A DNA stretch of 14,418 bases, from assembly GCA_021795795.1 (NCBI GenBank), contig JAJYPA010000169.1, forward strand, positions 1-14,418, in the 5' to 3' direction. Made by a program: the position numbers and the translations under genes. The DNA is from Pseudomonadota bacterium (GTDB lineage Bacteria > Pseudomonadota > Gammaproteobacteria > Halothiobacillales > Halothiobacillaceae). This document shows positions 1 to 6,601 of the stretch, piece after piece. The notes beneath the pieces are model-generated. The model was not told the DNA's origin. It made no database searches and saw only the letters and a program-made list of their open reading frames with translations. Every line of letters starts with the position of its first letter. Positions within the stretch are counted from its first letter, which is position 1.

Positions 1-849
1 ACGAAAACCGTATGCCGTACCTACCCGGAAATCGGGATAGTAGTCCTTCTCGGCCAGCTTCACTTTCGTGTCTGCAGCTTTGATCCCGGTGCGGACGGAA
101 GAGAGTAGCGGGCTGTCGTCCAGCGCGGTTCTTTCAAGCGATGCCTCGTCTGGCAAGTCGGGCAGGTATTCTTCCGCATGATCGGACAATATCACGGGCA
201 GGGAGATAGATCTTCCCAGCAGAGCATTAAGCGCTGACGCTTGGCCGCGACGTGTGGATTCGAGGCTGATACCGACGTCGAGCAGCCTGGAAAGTTCGAC
301 TTGGGCGAGCAGCACGTCGGACTGCAGACCCTGGCCGGTAGCGTATTTGGTCTCCGCGATTTTGACGAGTCCGCGCAGCAGTTCCTGATTGCGCTTCACG
401 ACGTCAATCGCCCTGTCCAGGAAAAACAGGTTCCACCAAGTGGAACGCACGTTCTTGACCAGAACGAGACGCGCCTCGTCCACATCATATTTTGCAGACC
501 TGGCTTCGAAGCTTGCCGCCTCCTTTCGCAACCCCAGTTTTCCCGGGAAAGGCAGCGTCAGGCCTATCCCGACCTGCATCTGCGTCATGGCTTCCTGGGT
601 CACGGAAAAAGTATCGGTCGGAAAACTGATTGCGCCGAGGCTCAGGGTGGGATCGGGCAGCGTGCCCACCTGGTCCGGCACCTGTGCCAGCGCCTTCGCC
701 CTGGCGTTGATTTCTGAAAGCCCGGGATTGCCCTGCAATGCGGCTGAAACCGCCTGATCCAGATCCAGTGTCGGCAATGCTTGTGCATTCAGCGGCAGAA
801 GGAACGCCAGGAAGCATGCCCTAGCTGCATTTCTTGAAATACGCAACAT
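1..849 (-). CDS. TolC-family outer membrane efflux factor (CusC/CzcC-like), 3' end outside window
   Basis: I read this open frame directly on the minus strand; it runs off the left edge with 283 codons visible, about two thirds of the usual ~420-aa family length. It begins with a signal peptide (basic MLRISRNAAR, hydrophobic core, cleavage near LNAQA). The mature part has typical outer-membrane-factor features: an amphipathic helix with NPGLSE, the GTLPDPTLSLG segment, LPFPGK, and a long coiled coil including VRSTWWNLFFLDR and YATGQGLQSDVLLAQVEL, then a second half repeat near its end. The ATG at 849 follows a GGGG stretch and is the only ATG that gives the signal peptide. It is second in a leftward operon whose first promoter is CueR-type, so it most likely serves a Cu/Ag RND pump (CusB and CusA expected to the left). 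The family is secure; the metal is inferred from the regulator. Confidence 0.9.
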   Translation of the reverse strand, partial: MLRISRNAARACFLAFLLPLNAQALPTLDLDQAVSAALQGNPGLSEINARAKALAQVPDQVGTLPDPTLSLGAISFPTDTFSVTQEAMTQMQVGIGLTLPFPGKLGLRKEAASFEARSAKYDVDEARLVLVKNVRSTWWNLFFLDRAIDVVKRNQELLRGLVKIAETKYATGQGLQSDVLLAQVELSRLLDVGISLESTRRGQASALNALLGRSISLPVILSDHAEEYLPDLPDEASLERTALDDSPLLSSVRTGIKAADTKVKLAEKDYYPDFRVGTAYGFR

Positions 850-934
850 GATTCGATTCCCCGGTATTCGCTCATGACGGTCGATGAGACCGTCCCTAGA
901 TTCGGAGCGGAATCAATGGACGAACCGCTCCCTT

Positions 935-1267
935 TCAGAGTGCGGCTAGGGGCGGCGGTACGAGCGGGGGAGAAGCGATCGAGCTGAAGGAACACAGGTA
1001 GAAGGACCGGGCCGAGCCTGCCGGTTCCATGGGATACGGCGTCATGTTACTTGTCGCTAGATACCCCGTGCCGGCCAGATGGCAGAACCCGCAGACGTTG
1101 CATGACATGCCTCCGGCATGATGCCGAGCAGATGCGTTTTGTGTCGTGGCATGTATCGCATGCGCCTCGCAGGCGGACTGCATCGACACGGTGACAGCGA
1201 GTGCGTCACCGCTGAAAAGCGGCAACCATACAGCCAGAACCACGGCAATAAATTTGTTGAATCTCAT
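935..1267 (-). CDS. small secreted His/Cys-rich protein, CzcI/DUF2946-like
   Basis: This 110-aa protein has a clear signal peptide (MRFNKF, hydrophobic core, likely cleavage after GDALA near residue 24). The mature part is rich in histidine and cysteine: a CEAHAIH segment, ARHH, then CNVCGFCHLAG, and it ends in a proline-rich tail (PPLVPPPLAAL). Small proteins with this plan (CzcI, and DUF2946-type proteins) often precede metal RND efflux genes in betaproteobacteria and act in the periplasm, with poorly known roles in metal sensing or binding. It is first in the leftward operon, 85 bp before the TolC-family gene, and is read from the CueR-type promoter. I recognise the layout rather than an exact family, so the name is tentative; a real gene is likely because of the signal peptide and position. 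Confidence 0.7.
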   Translation of the reverse strand: MRFNKFIAVVLAVWLPLFSGDALAVTVSMQSACEAHAIHATTQNASARHHAGGMSCNVCGFCHLAGTGYLATSNMTPYPMEPAGSARSFYLCSFSSIASPPLVPPPLAAL

Positions 1268-1320
1268 GTCTGCTTGCTTATTCGCGTTATGATCTCATTA
1301 TAGACACAAAGTTATTTTTC

Positions 1321-1351
1321 AATATAAACCTTGCCATCGTGGGAAGGTCAA
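1321..1351 (-). promoter_or_regulatory. CueR-type promoter/operator with 19-bp spacer for the leftward efflux operon
   Basis: On the minus strand there is a -35 TTGACC (1346-1351) and a -10 TATATT (1321-1326) separated by exactly 19 bp, the overlong spacer typical of promoters activated by MerR-family proteins. The spacer lies within a dyad at 1328-1348 with arms ACCTTGCCAT and GTGGGAAGGT (8 of 10 positions symmetric). CueR sites have the same CCTTCC/GGAAGG plan. It lies between the CueR-like gene and the divergent efflux operon. Confidence 0.85.
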
Positions 1352-1395
1352 GGGGAAAATGTGTATTTCTTGATGCCAACAGCCTTAGGAAAATA

Positions 1396-1812
1396 ATGAC
1401 CGAGTTACCCATGAATATCGGTGCAGCGGCAAAAACAACTGGCATTTCTGCCAAGATGATTCGCTATTACGAAGATATTGGATTGATTTCGAAGCCTGCT
1501 CGAAGCAGCGGCGGATACCGCACTTACTCAACCTCGGAAATACATTCCTTGCACTTCATACGTCAAGCGCGAGAACTTGGTTTCTCTACCCAGCAAGTTG
1601 CAGAATTACTGAGCCTGCGGAACGATAAATCCAGCCCCAGTCACAAGGTCAAAGCCATTACGATGAGTCACATCGCATCGCTGAAAGAGAAAATTCACAA
1701 GCTCGAGGCGATGAAAAAAACCTTGTCCGAACTGGCCTCTTGCTGTCATGGAGATGATCACCACGACTGTCCCATCCTGGATAGCATAGCTCATCCGCTG
1801 GAAGATGAGTGA
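1396..1812 (+). CDS. cueR: CueR-like Cu(I)/Ag(I)-responsive MerR-family activator
   Basis: This 138-aa MerR-family regulator has an N-terminal winged helix (MNIGAAAKTTGISAKMIRYY, then DIGLI), a coiled-coil dimerisation helix (about residues 85-113), and a C-terminal metal loop CCHGDDHHDCPIL. Counted from the second methionine (MNIG), the loop cysteines are 111, 112 and 120; C112 and C120 match the Cu(I) ligands of E. coli CueR, and the x7 spacing is typical of the monovalent-metal branch. I chose the ATG at 1396 because AGGA lies six bases upstream; the ATG at 1411 (the usual CueR start) is the alternative. An upstream in-frame GTG at 1339 falls inside the operator and is unlikely. It is divergent from the efflux operon it should control. 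Confidence 0.88.
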   Translation: MTELPMNIGAAAKTTGISAKMIRYYEDIGLISKPARSSGGYRTYSTSEIHSLHFIRQARELGFSTQQVAELLSLRNDKSSPSHKVKAITMSHIASLKEKIHKLEAMKKTLSELASCCHGDDHHDCPILDSIAHPLEDE

Positions 1813-1813
1813 C

Positions 1814-2026
1814 CTATCGACAGCAATCTCGCTGAAGCTGGATGGGAGGGCAAGGTACGGACCCGTAGGAGCAGAAAACGCAGCAATCCCCTTGCTTGGA
1901 GCGCAACAGGGATTTGCATTCAGGGCATTCCGCGTAATAAAGGCAAGCGTCAGTCGGCATCGTTTCCTGCCATGAAAAGCCGCATAACGGACAAGTCAAA
2001 ACCGATTGGAGAAAGATGTCGCTCAT
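1814..2026 (-). CDS. GDCCVxC-domain small protein, copy 1
   Basis: This 70-aa protein has three cysteine pairs: CPLC near residue 12, a CPEC pair near residue 34, and the signature GDCCVFCSYGSVPCPPIQ. The pattern suggests a zinc-ribbon or other metal-binding fold. It matches the family catalogued as GDCCVxC-domain (seleno)proteins, in which one signature position can be selenocysteine; here it is an ordinary TGC/TGT cysteine codon. No biochemical role is established. The start ATG overlaps the stop of the upstream CDF exporter by 4 nt (ATGA), so the two are translationally coupled. Its stop lies one base from the stop of the convergent cueR-like gene, leaving no room for a terminator. A paralogue lies at 5655-5860. 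Confidence 0.85.
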   Translation of the reverse strand: MSDIFLQSVLTCPLCGFSWQETMPTDACLYYAECPECKSLLRSKQGDCCVFCSYGSVPCPPIQLQRDCCR

Positions 2027-3015
2027 GAAATTTTCGCCATTCGGCTAATTCCAGGTATATGAGATGACGGCTGGCGAACAGTGGTTTCAACCGTGATATG
2101 GACCAATTCTTCATGGATCTGTAACGCCTTCCTGACCTCTGCTGCATCCACGGAACTGTCCGCAGCGATACCTACAATGCAGGCGAATTTCCCCTTCCCT
2201 ACCCGCCATACATGCAGGTCGTACAATTCTGCCTGGAAAAGGGTATTCCGGATCACTTCTCTGATTTCTTCAACCACGGGATTGTCCATGTCCGCATCAA
2301 GCAATACCTTGCCCGTATCGCGTATGAGGCTGTAAGACCAGACAGCGATGACTACGGCCCCAACTATGCCCATAACTGGATCCATCCAGGTGAGCCCGAA
2401 TAGTTTGCCGGATAGCAGAGCGACAATGGCCAAGACGGAGGTCGCAGCGTCGGCAGCAACGTGAATGTAGGCCGATCTGAGGTTGAGATCATGATGATGG
2501 TGATCGTAGTCGTGGCCATGATCGCCATGATGGTGCGCATCCTTCAGCATCCATGCGGAAACCAGGTTAACGACCAGTCCGACGACGGCGATGGGAATGG
2601 CCTGATCGAACTGAATCGGTACGGGATGCGCTATCCTTATGACTGATTCGTATACCATCAGGGCAGCGACGCCGAGCAAGAGGATGGCGCTGGTATAACC
2701 CCCGAGCACTTCGATCTTCCATGTGCCGAAGGAAAATCGAGGATCCCTGGAAAGGTGCCGCGCTGCAGCATAGGCAAATGCGGATAGCCCGAGCGCTACG
2801 GCGTGAGAACTCATGTGCAGCCCGTCTCCGAGCAGGGCCATCGAATTGAACCACCATCCGCCCAGAATCTCCACGATCATCATGACCGCGGTCAGCGCGA
2901 CCACGCGCCGCGTAGATCGCTCGGCCAGCATGTTCTCGGTGTGGAAAACATGTTCATGGCACAATGTATCGTGCACAATATCGGTCAAGGATGACTCCTT
3001 AATATCATCGGTCAT
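2023..3015 (-). CDS. dmeF: DmeF-type CDF Co(II)/Ni(II) efflux transporter
   Basis: This is a 330-aa cation diffusion facilitator that exports divalent metal from the cytoplasm by proton exchange. It has six membrane spans; the TM2 metal-site motif is seen at MALLGDGLHMSSH (D64, H67) and the TM5 motif at HVAADAATSV (H185, D189). A His-rich cytosolic loop (residues 161-176, HHHGDHGHDYDHHHHD) lies between TM4 and TM5, followed by a soluble C-terminal domain (about 240-330). The N-terminal CHEHVFH and DPRFSFGTWK segments are those of the DmeF branch. The annotated ATG at 3015 has no ribosome site; a TTG at 2988 (protein MTDIVHD...) sits six bases after AAGGAG and may be the true start. It is divergent from an RcnR/DmeR repressor and coupled to the GDCCVxC gene. 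Co/Ni specificity is inferred from the family and the regulator. Confidence 0.9.
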   Translation of the reverse strand: MTDDIKESSLTDIVHDTLCHEHVFHTENMLAERSTRRVVALTAVMMIVEILGGWWFNSMALLGDGLHMSSHAVALGLSAFAYAAARHLSRDPRFSFGTWKIEVLGGYTSAILLLGVAALMVYESVIRIAHPVPIQFDQAIPIAVVGLVVNLVSAWMLKDAHHHGDHGHDYDHHHHDLNLRSAYIHVAADAATSVLAIVALLSGKLFGLTWMDPVMGIVGAVVIAVWSYSLIRDTGKVLLDADMDNPVVEEIREVIRNTLFQAELYDLHVWRVGKGKFACIVGIAADSSVDAAEVRKALQIHEELVHITVETTVRQPSSHIPGISRMAKIS

Positions 3016-3026
3016 GAATTATTAGT

Positions 3027-3043
3027 ATACTCCCCCATAGTAT
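3027..3043. promoter_or_regulatory. RcnR/DmeR operator between dmeF and its repressor
   Basis: The 17-bp element reads ATACT-CCCCCAT-AGTAT. Published E. coli RcnR sites have the form TACT-G6-N-AGTA; here the reverse complement gives TACT-ATGGGGG-AGTA, with the same arm sequences and the same 7-nt G-rich centre length. It lies in the 46-bp gap between the divergent dmeF and dmeR starts, so one bound repressor could control both. Confidence 0.8.
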
Positions 3044-3061
3044 TTTTATTCAATCTGGACT

Positions 3062-3337
3062 ATGGCTCACACGATTCGGGACAAGGGCAAGCTTCTAGCA
3101 AGGATCAGGCGCATCCAGGGACAGGCGGCGGGAATCGAGAAGGCGCTACAATGCGAAGCCGACTGCATGGCCGTGCTTCAGCAGATTGCAGCGATTCGGG
3201 GCGCTGTAAGCGGATTGATGAACGAGGTCATGGAGGGGCACCTCCGCGACCATCTGGGGTCGGATGCTGAAGATGCGGCTCAGCGGGAAAAGGATATCGA
3301 CCAGATCGTCGGTATCCTAAGGTCTTATCTCAAGTAA
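3062..3337 (+). CDS. dmeR: RcnR/DmeR-type Ni(II)/Co(II)-responsive repressor (CsoR/RcnR family)
   Basis: This 91-aa all-helical protein resembles E. coli RcnR along its length (MAHTIRDKGKLLARIRRIQG, then AAIRGAVSGLMNEV). The four residues known to bind Ni/Co in RcnR are present at the same numbers: His3, Cys35, His60 and His64. An extra cysteine is at 31. Family members bind G-tract operators as apo-proteins and release DNA when they bind metal, so this one should repress both itself and dmeF through the element at 3027-3043. The ATG at 3062 is dictated by alignment with RcnR and leaves His3 in place. The length is as expected for the family (about 90 aa). Confidence 0.92.
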   Translation: MAHTIRDKGKLLARIRRIQGQAAGIEKALQCEADCMAVLQQIAAIRGAVSGLMNEVMEGHLRDHLGSDAEDAAQREKDIDQIVGILRSYLK

Positions 3338-3341
3338 CCCG

Positions 3342-3363
3342 GATGCTGCCCGTTTGCAGCATC
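3342..3363 (+). terminator. hairpin just after dmeR, terminator-like without a T-run
   Basis: A perfect 8-bp stem GATGCTGC/GCAGCATC with a 6-nt loop begins 4 nt after the dmeR stop. No T-tract follows on the plus strand, so intrinsic termination is doubtful. It may stabilise the 3' end or mark the junction with the insertion-sequence relic. Confidence 0.3.
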
Positions 3364-3399
3364 AAAGCGCATCTGTCCGATTTCTTGATTGAATGACGT

Positions 3400-3474
3400 C
3401 CGTTTCTTCGAGATAAACACGAGGTGGTACTTGCAGTCCCACCTCGTGTGACTCAAACTCTGATACTCTTTCAT
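3400..3474 (-). pseudogene. tnpA: tnpA (IS200 family Y1 transposase) N-terminal fragment
   Basis: The first 25 codons (MKEYQSLSHTRWDCKYHLVF, then ISKKR) are the typical beginning of IS200 TnpA, a single-strand transposase of about 140-150 aa with an HUH site and a catalytic tyrosine. Homology stops after KKR; the frame continues into unrelated sequence and the HUH motif is missing. An in-frame ATG at 3513 lies inside the leader hairpin, so 3474 is taken as the start. Confidence 0.8.
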
Positions 3475-3565
3475 TTGTGAATCTCCATCTCTTGGTCGAG
3501 ATTTATGATTCACATGACCGTCGCATAGGTCAAACCACAGGGAGTCCCCCGGCAGAGCCGGGGGC
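3400..3565 (-). mobile_element. IS200-type (IS200/IS605 family) left-end relic
   Basis: Read on the minus strand, the relic has a terminal hairpin with stem GCCCCCGG-type arms (3546-3553 with 3557-3564, loop TCT). Then comes a second long hairpin with arms at 3477-3483 and 3507-3513 plus an inner ATCTC/GAGAT stem, followed by the start of a tnpA gene. IS200 elements have a hairpin near the end and a leader hairpin that occludes tnpA translation, so the order agrees. The rest of the element (catalytic part and right end) is absent, so it cannot move by itself. Confidence 0.75.
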
Positions 3566-3600
3566 TTACCTCACTGAGTTAAATTGAGCTCATGAGCCAT

Positions 3601-3939
3601 TCAGATTTTAGGCATGGGCTGCAAGGCAATGATTGCCATTCCTACCAGGGCAACTGCTGCTCCAGCGAAATCCCATCTCGTCAAGGACACCCCTTCGACA
3701 ACTCTCAGCCATCCAAGGGCAACTGCAATATATACTCCTCCGTAGGCAGCATAGGTCCTACCTGCTGCGCTTGGGTGGAAGGTGAGGAGCCATGCAAACA
3801 AGGTCAGCGATAGCGTGGCTGGAAGCAAAAGCCAAAGGCTCCTGCCCTGTCTGATCACAAGCCAAGGAAGGTAGCATCCGACAATTTCAGCCAATGCGGT
3901 TGCCACAAATAGCGCCGAGATTTTTGCAAATTCCAACAT
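3601..3939 (-). CDS. YnfA/UPF0060-family small membrane protein
   Basis: This 112-aa protein has four predicted membrane helices and the motifs of the YnfA/UPF0060 family: [18 protein letters not shown] in helix 1, [19 protein letters not shown] in the middle, and [19 protein letters not shown] before the last helix. The length equals the family norm (about 108-112 aa). E. coli YnfA resembles small multidrug resistance transporters, and drug or toxic-compound efflux has been proposed; the substrate here is unknown. The frame is open upstream to 4116, but that extension is not membrane-like and overlaps the divergent MFS start, so the methionine at 3939 ([11 protein letters not shown]) is chosen. 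Its stop lies 36 bp beyond the terminal hairpin of the IS200 relic. Confidence 0.88.
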   Translation of the reverse strand: MLEFAKISALFVATALAEIVGCYLPWLVIRQGRSLWLLLPATLSLTLFAWLLTFHPSAAGRTYAAYGGVYIAVALGWLRVVEGVSLTRWDFAGAAVALVGMAIIALQPMPKI

Positions 3940-4114
3940 GTTCTTATCTGAGCCAACCGAAAACGACCACCAGCAAAGTATATCAAAAGTAGCAACAGGG
4001 TGAGAAAATCGAAAATAAAGCACGCCAAGCCGGTTGCTATGGCTGCAGCGCCCTGACTTGCCTGCGCCGATCCTGACTGCTACCCTGCGCTCTCGCCGCG
4101 TTCGAGGTGTAACC

Positions 4115-5440
4115 ATGAACCAGTCGGGCGGTCATGCCGACGCCGACCTCAACAAGATGCACCGAAGGAACCAGGAAATGAATGAAAGCATGAACGAAGC
4201 CGCATCAGCGGCGGAAACCGCCACCGGGCCGAAGGGCTGGCTCAACCGCACCGTAGTCGGCGCCGGAATTACCAGCGCGCTGGGCGACTTTTGCTATGAG
4301 ACGACGACCGTTTTGTTGCCCGGCTTTCTTGCCGTGCTGGGCTTACCAGCCAGCGTGCTCGGCACCATCGAAGGGATTGCCGATGCGGTAGCCAGCTTCA
4401 CCAAAATGGTGTCGGGCTATGTGGCGGACAAGCTGGGACATCGCAAGCTGATGGTACTGGTGGGCTACGGCCTGACGCCGATCGGACAAGGTCTAATCGC
4501 TTTGGCGACCGGATGGCCGCTGCTGCTGCTCGGCCGCGTCGTGTCCTGGTTCGGCAAGGGGCTGCGTGGGCCGTTGCGTGATGCCATCGTGATCCAGGCG
4601 GTGACGCCGGAAACCAGGGGTCGGGCCTTCGGATTCCACCGCGCAGCCGACACCATTGGCGCAGTCCTTGGCCCGCTCTTGGGTGTCGCCCTGTTGGGGT
4701 GGGCGCAGGGGCTGCCTTGGGATGGTGCAACTGGCCCATTCCGGCTGGTGCTGTTGCTGTCGGTGATTCCGGGCGTGCTGGCCGTGCTGGCCTTCCTGAC
4801 GCTGGTCCGAGATCCGCAGCACTCTCCGAATCCGGCGCTGAAGTTCTTCCGTTCGCTGCGCAATCTGCCGATACGTTTCAGGCGCTACCTCGGCGCGGTC
4901 GGTCTGTTCGGCATCGGCGATTTCTCGCACTCGCTGCTGATCCTGGCCGCAACCACCCTGCTCACACCCTCGCTGGGCATAGTGAAGGCCGCCCAGGTGG
5001 CCGGCCTGCTCTATGTCTGGCGCAATGTGGTGCAGGTTGCGATGTCCTACCCAGTCGGCGCCATGGCGGATCGCCTCGGCCATCTACCCATGCTGGTCGG
5101 CGGTTATGCGCTGGGGGCGCTCACGGCCGTCCTGACAGCACTCGCCTTCTGGTTTTCAGCGGACAACGTGCCGCTGCTCGCAGGAATCTTCTTCATTGCG
5201 GGATTGTATGTCACCGTCGAGGAAGCGCTGGAATCCACGGTGACGGCGGAAATGGTGCAGGCCGACACCCTGGTGATGAGCTACGGCGCGCTCGGCACGG
5301 TCAACGGCACGGCCAAGTTCATCTCCAGCACCACGGTCGGTCTGGTGTGGACCGTGGTCTCCCCGACCCTTGGTTTTGGCCTGGCGGCGTTGCTGATGGC
5401 AGCCGGGACGCTGGTTCTACTGCGTGTCAAGCGAAGCTAA
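4115..5440 (+). CDS. MFS transporter, substrate unknown
   Basis: This 441-aa major facilitator has about 12 hydrophobic helices after a hydrophilic N-terminus of about 45 residues (rich in Glu, Asn and Met). It shows the family loop motif between helices 2 and 3 ([13 protein letters not shown]) and its counterpart in the second half ([13 protein letters not shown]). [20 protein letters not shown] and [20 protein letters not shown] mark the helix 4-5 region. The ATG at 4115 is preceded by GAGGTG at good spacing; the frame is open back to 4034 but without a comparable start, and internal methionines around residues 16, 23 and 27 are alternatives. It is divergent from the YnfA-like gene, and no cognate regulator is visible. 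Neighbours suggest toxic-metal or drug export, but the sequence does not show the substrate. Confidence 0.85.
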   Translation: MNQSGGHADADLNKMHRRNQEMNESMNEAASAAETATGPKGWLNRTVVGAGITSALGDFCYETTTVLLPGFLAVLGLPASVLGTIEGIADAVASFTKMVSGYVADKLGHRKLMVLVGYGLTPIGQGLIALATGWPLLLLGRVVSWFGKGLRGPLRDAIVIQAVTPETRGRAFGFHRAADTIGAVLGPLLGVALLGWAQGLPWDGATGPFRLVLLLSVIPGVLAVLAFLTLVRDPQHSPNPALKFFRSLRNLPIRFRRYLGAVGLFGIGDFSHSLLILAATTLLTPSLGIVKAAQVAGLLYVWRNVVQVAMSYPVGAMADRLGHLPMLVGGYALGALTAVLTALAFWFSADNVPLLAGIFFIAGLYVTVEEALESTVTAEMVQADTLVMSYGALGTVNGTAKFISSTTVGLVWTVVSPTLGFGLAALLMAAGTLVLLRVKRS

Positions 5441-5654
5441 TCGCAGCAATGGCAAACATCCACACCGAAAGACCGGCCTTCTCGATGCTGATCGTATCTT
5501 TGAAATTCAGGCGCAGTTCCTGCAAGTACATTTTTTAGAAACAAACCGCCACGTTCTGCAGCAATCCCAAGACCGTGGAAGAAGCAGAGATTTCAGCAAA
5601 GCGTGTGGTGACTTTTCATACCAGTGAGAAACTCCCCCAACTACTCCTACGCTA

Positions 5655-5860
5655 TTAACAGCACCGATGCATCTGGATGGGTGGACATTTGACCGTACCG
5701 TAGGAACAGAAAACGCAGCAATCTCCCGCTGTTGGCTTCAGCATGGCCCTGCAATTCGTGCATTCGTAAAAATAAAGGCATGCATCGACCGGCATGATCT
5801 CGGTCTTGGCAAATCCGCAATGCGGACAGGTCAGGTCGGACTCGAGAACGACTTTTCCAT
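5655..5860 (-). pseudogene. GDCCVxC-domain small protein, copy 2, with a one-base frame break near the start
   Basis: On the minus strand, from the GTC codon at 5852 to TAA at 5655, there is a 65-codon frame reading VVLESDLTCPHCGFAK, then YECTNC, then GDCCVFCSYGTVKCPPIQ and HRCC. It is clearly a paralogue of 1814-2026. No ATG, GTG or TTG opens this frame before an upstream stop. An ATG at 5860, with a GGGAAG ribosome site and placed 2 bp after the anti-sigma stop, reads ATG-GAA-AAG and ends after nine codons. One additional A in the run after ATGG (five instead of four) would give MEK joined to VVLES, a normal 68-aa protein. This is therefore a one-base deletion, a homopolymer sequencing error, slippage, or initiation at a rare codon such as ATT at 5867. 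It is third in the sigma/anti-sigma operon. Confidence 0.75.
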
Positions 5861-5862
5861 AT

Positions 5863-6042
5863 TCAATCTTCCCTTTGAGGAAATTTCCTTGAAACCTGCC
5901 TCAGGAAATCCATCTGGCGGCCATAATTCCGGCACCCCGCACATAGCATCAGATGGAGTCGAAGGCCTATTTTTTGGGACATGGAGAGTTCCCTGTCCAG
6001 GCGTTGAGACATCAGCTCGGTAGCCTCTTTACAATTCAGCAT
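5863..6042 (-). CDS. short zinc-type anti-sigma factor (zf-HC2-like)
   Basis: This 59-aa protein starts MLNCKEATELMSQRLDRELS and carries the zinc anti-sigma pattern: Cys4, then His30-x3-Cys34-x2-Cys37 within LRLHLMLCAGC. It lacks a membrane helix, so it should be a soluble cytoplasmic partner that holds the ECF sigma factor inactive. The start overlaps the sigma gene's end by 14 nt, and the stop lies 2 nt before the ATG of the GDCCVxC gene, so the three genes form a tight leftward operon. In the related gig/bufferin loci a sigma/anti-sigma pair controls the DUF2282 operon; that this pair does so here is inference. Confidence 0.88.
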   Translation of the reverse strand: MLNCKEATELMSQRLDRELSMSQKIGLRLHLMLCAGCRNYGRQMDFLRQVSRKFPQRED

Positions 6043-6601
6043 TTCCGCCTCCTGATTTGAACCAGCGCTCGTTGAGGCATAATCTCAGCCCCATGCGTGC
6101 GCGATGCAGCACGACCCAACAATTCGTCGAGCTGATCCCCAGTTCCTTACAGATCTCTTCCGTTTCCAAGCCTAACATCTCCCTCATCATGAAAATCCTT
6201 GCGGCGTTCTCCGGCAGACGGGTCAGACAGAGTTCGAATATCTGCCAGAACTGCCCATTGGAAGCGCTTTTCTCGGGGTTCCCCCAATCGGCCGGCCGGG
6301 TGTCTTCCTGCCAGCGCCCGTTCTCGTCGAACAGGTCATCATACGCATGCTCCGGAATTTCTTCGACCGATGGAGAGCGAATTCTGTCGCGGATGATGTC
6401 GACGATCTTGTTCTTCAGAATGCCGAACACCCAAGTCTTGAGTCTGGAGCGGCTCTCGAACGACTTCCTGTTGGAAAGCGCTGCAGCAAGCGCCTCCTGC
6501 ACAGCGTCCTCCGCGGCAGAGTCGTCACGCAACTGGATCCTGGCGAACTTGAGCATGTCGCCCTGCAGCGAAGCGATGTCGTTTTCCATTTTTAATAGCA
6601 T
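6029..6601 (-). CDS. ECF-type RNA polymerase sigma factor
   Basis: This 190-aa sigma-70-family factor contains region 2 (about residues 10-80; DDSAAEDAVQEALAAAL and LKTWVFGILKNKIVDIIRD) and region 4 (about 130-180; LTRLPENAARIFMMREMLG, then helix-turn-helix LETEEICKELGISSTNCW and VVLHRARMGLR). Region 3 is absent, as in ECF factors. A linker with FDENGRWQED and PADWGNPE is typical of a subgroup encoded next to DUF2282/DUF692 operons, such as RpoQ beside the gold-induced gig genes of Cupriavidus metallidurans. It is divergent from the bufferin operon with 117 bp between it and the first small gene. The ATG at 6601 is used; MENDIASL at 6589 is an alternative, and neither has a strong ribosome site. 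Confidence 0.92.
   Translation of the reverse strand: MLLKMENDIASLQGDMLKFARIQLRDDSAAEDAVQEALAAALSNRKSFESRSRLKTWVFGILKNKIVDIIRDRIRSPSVEEIPEHAYDDLFDENGRWQEDTRPADWGNPEKSASNGQFWQIFELCLTRLPENAARIFMMREMLGLETEEICKELGISSTNCWVVLHRARMGLRLCLNERWFKSGGGNAEL

Noticed and set aside
1339..1395. N-terminal extension of the CueR-like protein from a GTG at 1339
   Set aside because: The extension lies inside the MerR-type operator and lacks homology; the ATG at 1396 with AGGA upstream is better.
3940..4116. 59-residue N-terminal extension of the YnfA-like protein
   Set aside because: Arg-rich and non-membrane, overlapping the divergent MFS start; family length fits the methionine at 3939.
4465..5083. Long minus-strand frames (up to 196 codons) opposite the MFS gene
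   Set aside because: Low-complexity, Arg/Gln/Pro-rich translations antisense to a clearly coding MFS frame; typical shadows in GC-rich DNA.
5427..5531. Minus-strand 34-codon ORF starting MYLQELRLNF with a hydrophobic end, overlapping the MFS 3' end; the surrounding 5441-5654 gap has no other candidate
   Set aside because: No ribosome site, antisense overlap with the MFS gene, and no recognisable family. It could be a remnant but cannot be supported as a gene.
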